Assembly: GCF_002113375.1 (NCBI RefSeq)
Contig: NZ_NEHO01000007.1
Span: 124,001-188,000 of the forward strand
Origin: Pseudomonas sp. R37(2017)
GTDB lineage: Bacteria > Pseudomonadota > Gammaproteobacteria > Pseudomonadales > Pseudomonadaceae
Direction of reading: 5' to 3'
DNA: 64,000 nucleotides
A program made the position numbers and the translations under genes. The notes below the pieces were generated by a model. It had not been told where the DNA came from and made no database searches. It saw only the letters and a list, made by a program, of their open reading frames with translations. Positions 60,545 to 64,000 of the stretch are shown one piece after another; position 1 is the first letter of the stretch; every line of letters begins with the position of its first letter.

Positions 60545-61348
60545 TCAGGCGCCGTAGCGCTCCTGACCCCAGGTGAGCAGGCCTTGCAGCAATTCTTTCA
60601 ACACCACCCGCGTCGGCTCCGCCAGGTCCGCGCGATAACGGAACGGCTCGAACTCTTCCATATAAGTGCACTGCCCCAATTCCAGCTGAACGGCGTGAAT
60701 GTTCTCGGCCGGATTGCCGTAATGGCGAGTGATGTGGCCGCCTTTGAAGCGTCCGTTCAGCACGTGGGTGTAGTTATCGTGACGCGCGCAAATCGCTTCG
60801 AGCTGCGTCGCCAATTGAGGATCGCAACTGGCGCCATTGAAGGTGCCGAAGTTGAAGTCCGGCAACTTGCCGTCGAACAGGTGCGGGATGATCGAGCGGA
60901 TCGAGTGGGCATCGAACAGCAGTGCGTAGCCGAACTCGGCCTTCAATCGCGCCAGTTCCTGCTGCAAGGTGCTGTGGTACGGCGTCCAGATCCGCTCAAG
61001 GTAAGTCGCACGTTCTTCTTTCGATGGCTCCAGGCCGTCACGGAACAACGGCACGCCGTCGAACAGTGTGGCCGGGTACAAGCCAGTGGTTGCACCCGCG
61101 TACAAGGGCTTGTCGTCGGACGGCCGGTTCAGGTCGATGACGAACCGCGAGTACTCGGCGGCCAGGGTGCTGGCCCCCAGTTCGGCGGCAAAATCGTACA
61201 GCTGCGGAATGTGCCAGTCGGTGTCCGGCAGGCTTTTCGCGTCAGGGATCAGCCCGGACTCGACCGCAGGGGTGAGGCGCACACCGGCATGAGGCATGCT
61301 GATCAGCAGCGGTACGCGGCCTTGTTTGAAGTTCAGAACCTTATCCAC
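60545..61348 (-). CDS. hutG: N-formylglutamate deformylase
   Basis: This 267-residue enzyme performs the last step of the Pseudomonas histidine-degradation pathway, N-formylglutamate to glutamate and formate. PLLISMPHAGVRLTP, DLNRPSDDKPLY and LFDAHSIRSIIP carry the likely metal ligands of the amidohydrolase. I chose GTG at 61348 with AGGAGA upstream; the frame continues upstream but overlaps hutI. It follows hutI by 10 bp. Confidence 0.95.
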   Translation of the reverse strand: MDKVLNFKQGRVPLLISMPHAGVRLTPAVESGLIPDAKSLPDTDWHIPQLYDFAAELGASTLAAEYSRFVIDLNRPSDDKPLYAGATTGLYPATLFDGVPLFRDGLEPSKEERATYLERIWTPYHSTLQQELARLKAEFGYALLFDAHSIRSIIPHLFDGKLPDFNFGTFNGASCDPQLATQLEAICARHDNYTHVLNGRFKGGHITRHYGNPAENIHAVQLELGQCTYMEEFEPFRYRADLAEPTRVVLKELLQGLLTWGQERYGA

Positions 61349-61358
61349 AGCAGATCTC

Positions 61359-62564
61359 CTACAGACTCGTTTCGACGCCGTGGCGCACGACGCGTTTTTC
61401 CAGGTCGCCGCCCAGCCAGTACGACAGGTCGGCCGGACGTTCGATTTGCCAGGCGACGAAATCCGCAACCTTGCCCACCTCCAGCGAACCATGGGTGTCC
61501 GCCATGCCCAGTGCAGAGGCAGCATGAATCGTCGCGCCGGCCAAGGCTTCTTCCGGGGTCATGCGGAAGCAGGTGCAAGCCATGTTCAGCATCAGGCGCA
61601 ACGACAGTGCCGGCGATGTGCCCGGGTTGAGGTCGCTGGCGACGGCGATTTTCACACCGTGCTTGCGCAAGGCATCCATTGGCGGCAATTGGGTCTCGCG
61701 CAGGAAGTAAAAGGCACCGGGCAACAGCACCGCGACAGTCCCGGACTTGGCCATGGCGATGGCGTCGTCCTCGGTCATGAACTCCAGGTGATCGGCGGAC
61801 AACGCGTGGTAACGCGCCGCCAGGCTCGAGCCGTGCAGCGACGACAACTGTTCGGCATGCAGCTTAACTGGCAAGCCCAGTTCCTGAGCGGTAATGAACA
61901 CCCGCTCGACCTGCGCCGGGGAGAACGCCAGGTACTCGCAGAACGCATCCACGGCATCGACCAGCCCCTCGGCGGCCAGGGCCGGGAGCATGTCGGCGCA
62001 GATGTGATCGATGTAGTCATCAGCGCGATCGGCGTATTCCGGCGGCAAGGCGTGAGCCGCCAGGCAGGTGCTGCGCACGCTGACCGGCAATTCGGCGCCG
62101 AGACGACGGGCCACGCGCAGCATCTTGCGCTCGTTGGCCAGGTCCAGGCCGTAGCCGGACTTGATTTCGATGCTGGTGACACCATCGCGCATCAGGCTTT
62201 TCAGGCGCTTGGCGGCACTGGCGAACAACTCGTCTTCGCTGGCCGCGCGGGTAGCCCGCACGGTACTGGCGATGCCGCCACCGCTGGCGGCGATTTCCGC
62301 GTAGCTGACGCCTTGCAGGCGCTTTTCGAATTCGCCGCTGCGGTTGCCGCCGAACACCGTGTGAGTGTGGCAGTCGATCAGGCCTGGCGTGACCCAGGCC
62401 CCGTTCAGATCATTGACGGCCGGATACTCGCCCGCCGGCAACTCGCCGCGCGGGCCAATCCACTCAATGTGCGCTCCTGACGTCACGATGGCCGCGTCCT
62501 CGATGATCGAGTAGACGCCTTGTGCCATGGTTGCGACGTGACAGTGTTGCCAGAGAGTTTTCAT
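61359..62564 (-). CDS. hutI: imidazolonepropionase
   Basis: This 401-residue metal-dependent amidohydrolase opens imidazolone propionate to N-formimidoylglutamate. The metal motif is [25 protein letters not shown], the HAEQLS His and the Asp of [13 protein letters not shown] complete the site. It lies between hutT and hutG in one operon; gaps are 17 and 10 bp. Confidence 0.96.
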   Translation of the reverse strand: MKTLWQHCHVATMAQGVYSIIEDAAIVTSGAHIEWIGPRGELPAGEYPAVNDLNGAWVTPGLIDCHTHTVFGGNRSGEFEKRLQGVSYAEIAASGGGIASTVRATRAASEDELFASAAKRLKSLMRDGVTSIEIKSGYGLDLANERKMLRVARRLGAELPVSVRSTCLAAHALPPEYADRADDYIDHICADMLPALAAEGLVDAVDAFCEYLAFSPAQVERVFITAQELGLPVKLHAEQLSSLHGSSLAARYHALSADHLEFMTEDDAIAMAKSGTVAVLLPGAFYFLRETQLPPMDALRKHGVKIAVASDLNPGTSPALSLRLMLNMACTCFRMTPEEALAGATIHAASALGMADTHGSLEVGKVADFVAWQIERPADLSYWLGGDLEKRVVRHGVETSL

Positions 62565-62581
62565 CCTTGGCCTCCATTAGG

Positions 62582-63988
62582 TTATCGATGAGAAAAAGTT
62601 GGATCCTGCGTCACCAGGGCTGCCTGACCCGCCGCCGGTTTCACCCACGTCAGGTAAGCCAGCACCAGCAAGACGATCCACACCACCCCGACGATCAGCG
62701 CTGCCTGGGTGTCCGGGAAATAGCCCAGCACGCCGAAAATGAACAGCATGAAGACAATCGCCGCCGCCGGCGCATAGGGCCAGAACGGTACCGGGAACTT
62801 CAGTTGTGCCACCTGCTCGGCAGTCATGGACCGGCGCATGGCCACCTGGGTCACCAGAATCATCAGCCAGACCCACACCGTGGCAAAGGTGGCGATGGAC
62901 GCGATCAACAGGAACACGTTTTCCGGGATCAAGTAGTTCAGCAACACGCCCAGCAACAGCGCGGCACTCATCACCACGACCGTCATCCATGGCACGCCAT
63001 TGCGCGACAGGCGGGCGAAGCCCTTGGGTGCATGGCCTTGCTGGGCCAGGCCGAACATCATGCGGCCAGCGCCGAAGATGTCACTGTTGATCGCCGAAAT
63101 CGCCGCCGTGATCACCACGATATTGAGGATAGTGGCCGCCGAGCCGATCCCCAGCTTGTCGAAGATCTGCACGAACGGGCTGCCCTGGCTGCCGATCTGC
63201 TGCCAAGGAAAGATCGACATCAGCACCAGCATCGTCAGCACGTAAAACAGCAGGATCCGCAACGGTACGGCATTGATCGCCCGGGGCAGCACGTGCTGCG
63301 GGTCCTTGGCTTCACCTGCCGTTACGCCGATGATTTCGATGCCGCCAAACGCAAACATCACCACCGCGAACGAAGCGATCAGACCGCCGATGCCATTGGG
63401 CATGAAGCCGCCCTGGGTCCAGAGGTTACTGATATCGGTCGCCTGGCCCGGGGCCGTGCTGATGCCGAACAGCATGATGCCGAAACCACCCAGGATCATC
63501 GCGACGATGGCCGCGACCTTGAGCAGCGACAGCCAGAACTCCATTTCACCGAAGACTTTGACATTGCACAGGTTCAAGCCGCCGACGATGGAAACGACCC
63601 CCAGCACCCAGATCCAGCGGGAAACCTCCGGGAACCAGAAGCCCATGTAAATCCCGAACGCGGTCACGTCGGCCATGCCGACGATGACCATTTCGAAGGC
63701 GTAGGTCCAACCGAGGATGAAGCCCGCCATCGGCCCCAGGTAAGTGCTGGCGTACTGGCCAAAGGAACCGGCCACCGGGTTGTGCACCGCCATCTCACCG
63801 AGGGCGCGCATGACCATGAACACCGCCGCGCCACCGATCAGGTACGCGAGCAGCACCGCAGGCCCGGCCATTTGAATGGCCGAGGCAGAACCGTAAAACA
63901 GCCCGGTGCCGATTGCCGACCCCAGCGCCATGAAGCGAATATGTCGGGCGGAAAGCCCGCGTTTCAAACCTTTTTCAGGCTGTTGCAT
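62582..63988 (-). CDS. hutT: histidine/amino-acid permease (AAT family, HutT/ProY-like)
   Basis: This 468-residue transporter has twelve predicted membrane helices. The AAT-family signature is [22 protein letters not shown] and [34 protein letters not shown] is the helix 6 region. Operon position next to hutI and hutG makes histidine (or urocanate-pathway substrate) uptake the likely role; ProY-type proline specificity is the alternative. ATG at 63988 with GGGACGAG upstream; the gene is complete, ending 12 bp inside the window edge. Confidence 0.88.
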   Translation of the reverse strand: MQQPEKGLKRGLSARHIRFMALGSAIGTGLFYGSASAIQMAGPAVLLAYLIGGAAVFMVMRALGEMAVHNPVAGSFGQYASTYLGPMAGFILGWTYAFEMVIVGMADVTAFGIYMGFWFPEVSRWIWVLGVVSIVGGLNLCNVKVFGEMEFWLSLLKVAAIVAMILGGFGIMLFGISTAPGQATDISNLWTQGGFMPNGIGGLIASFAVVMFAFGGIEIIGVTAGEAKDPQHVLPRAINAVPLRILLFYVLTMLVLMSIFPWQQIGSQGSPFVQIFDKLGIGSAATILNIVVITAAISAINSDIFGAGRMMFGLAQQGHAPKGFARLSRNGVPWMTVVVMSAALLLGVLLNYLIPENVFLLIASIATFATVWVWLMILVTQVAMRRSMTAEQVAQLKFPVPFWPYAPAAAIVFMLFIFGVLGYFPDTQAALIVGVVWIVLLVLAYLTWVKPAAGQAALVTQDPTFSHR

Positions 63989-64000
63989 TTCTCGTCCCAA

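Overview
The window is a chromosomal segment of a Pseudomonas, most likely of the P. fluorescens group. The grounds are GC-rich codon use, a two-synthase medium-chain polyhydroxyalkanoate (PHA) locus, split hisI/hisE next to tatABC, the pilMNOPQ-aroKB-damX-gltBD order, and many GGAGCGAGC..GCTCGCTCC palindromic repeats between genes. From memory, the order hemE-gltDB-damX-aroBK-pilQPONM / ponA / maeB / rpmE / priA / argS / hslVU / phaC1ZC2D-FI / ubiEJB / hisIE / tatABC / rsmE / chemoreceptor / opgGH / dtd-pip / hut follows P. aeruginosa PAO1 roughly from PA5034 to PA5100. Most of the window is therefore conserved backbone. I saw no tRNA, rRNA, CRISPR array, transposase or prophage.

Layout. (1) 1-2456: the tail of an aryl-polyene (APE) type II fatty-acid-like cluster (ketosynthase end, ApeP-type dehydratase, ApeQ-type reductase, ApeR-type ketosynthase). 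(2) 2593-5930: a lower-GC accessory island. It holds a DUF6124-type small gene with a long structured leader, a colicin E-type immunity gene, a short S-type pyocin/HNH DNase gene, a decayed second copy of the DUF6124 cassette and an AT-rich four-helix membrane protein. (3) 5954-8246: a divergent LysR/YnfM-type MFS pair. (4) 8397-26946: heme, glutamate and shikimate synthesis, type IV pilus assembly, and PBP1a. (5) 27129-37461: malic enzyme, secreted nuclease, L31, PriA, ArgS, an FtsN-like SPOR protein, HslVU behind a heat-shock promoter, and a DUF971 protein. (6) 37560-44987: the PHA locus. phaC1-phaZ-phaC2-phaD converge on phaI-phaF at a shared terminator, with a further PHA-system protein beyond phaI. 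(7) 45143-53407: late ubiquinone synthesis, His synthesis steps 2-3, Tat export, RsmE and an HBM-type chemoreceptor. (8) 53528-64000: osmoregulated periplasmic glucan synthesis (opgGH), dtd-pip, a second intact DUF6124 cassette, and hutT-hutI-hutG.

The most unusual signal is the DUF6124 cassette. Two intact copies lie about 57 kb apart in opposite orientation, and each carries a conserved leader of about 340-350 nt. The leader contains a perfect 10-bp hairpin, a UUCG-capped hairpin and two interleaved long-range pairings. One pairing shows a fully compensatory C-G to U-A change between the copies, and others differ by wobble-compatible changes. This suggests an uncharacterised structured RNA, possibly a pseudoknot or a two-state switch. 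A third, internally deleted copy sits on the far side of the bacteriocin/immunity pair, so that pair is bracketed by direct repeats of the cassette.

Short palindromic repeats fill many intergenic gaps. There are eleven paired or near-paired elements of one REP family with their arms facing, two tail-to-tail pairs, one collapsed element, and two elements of a second, AAGCTT-rich family.
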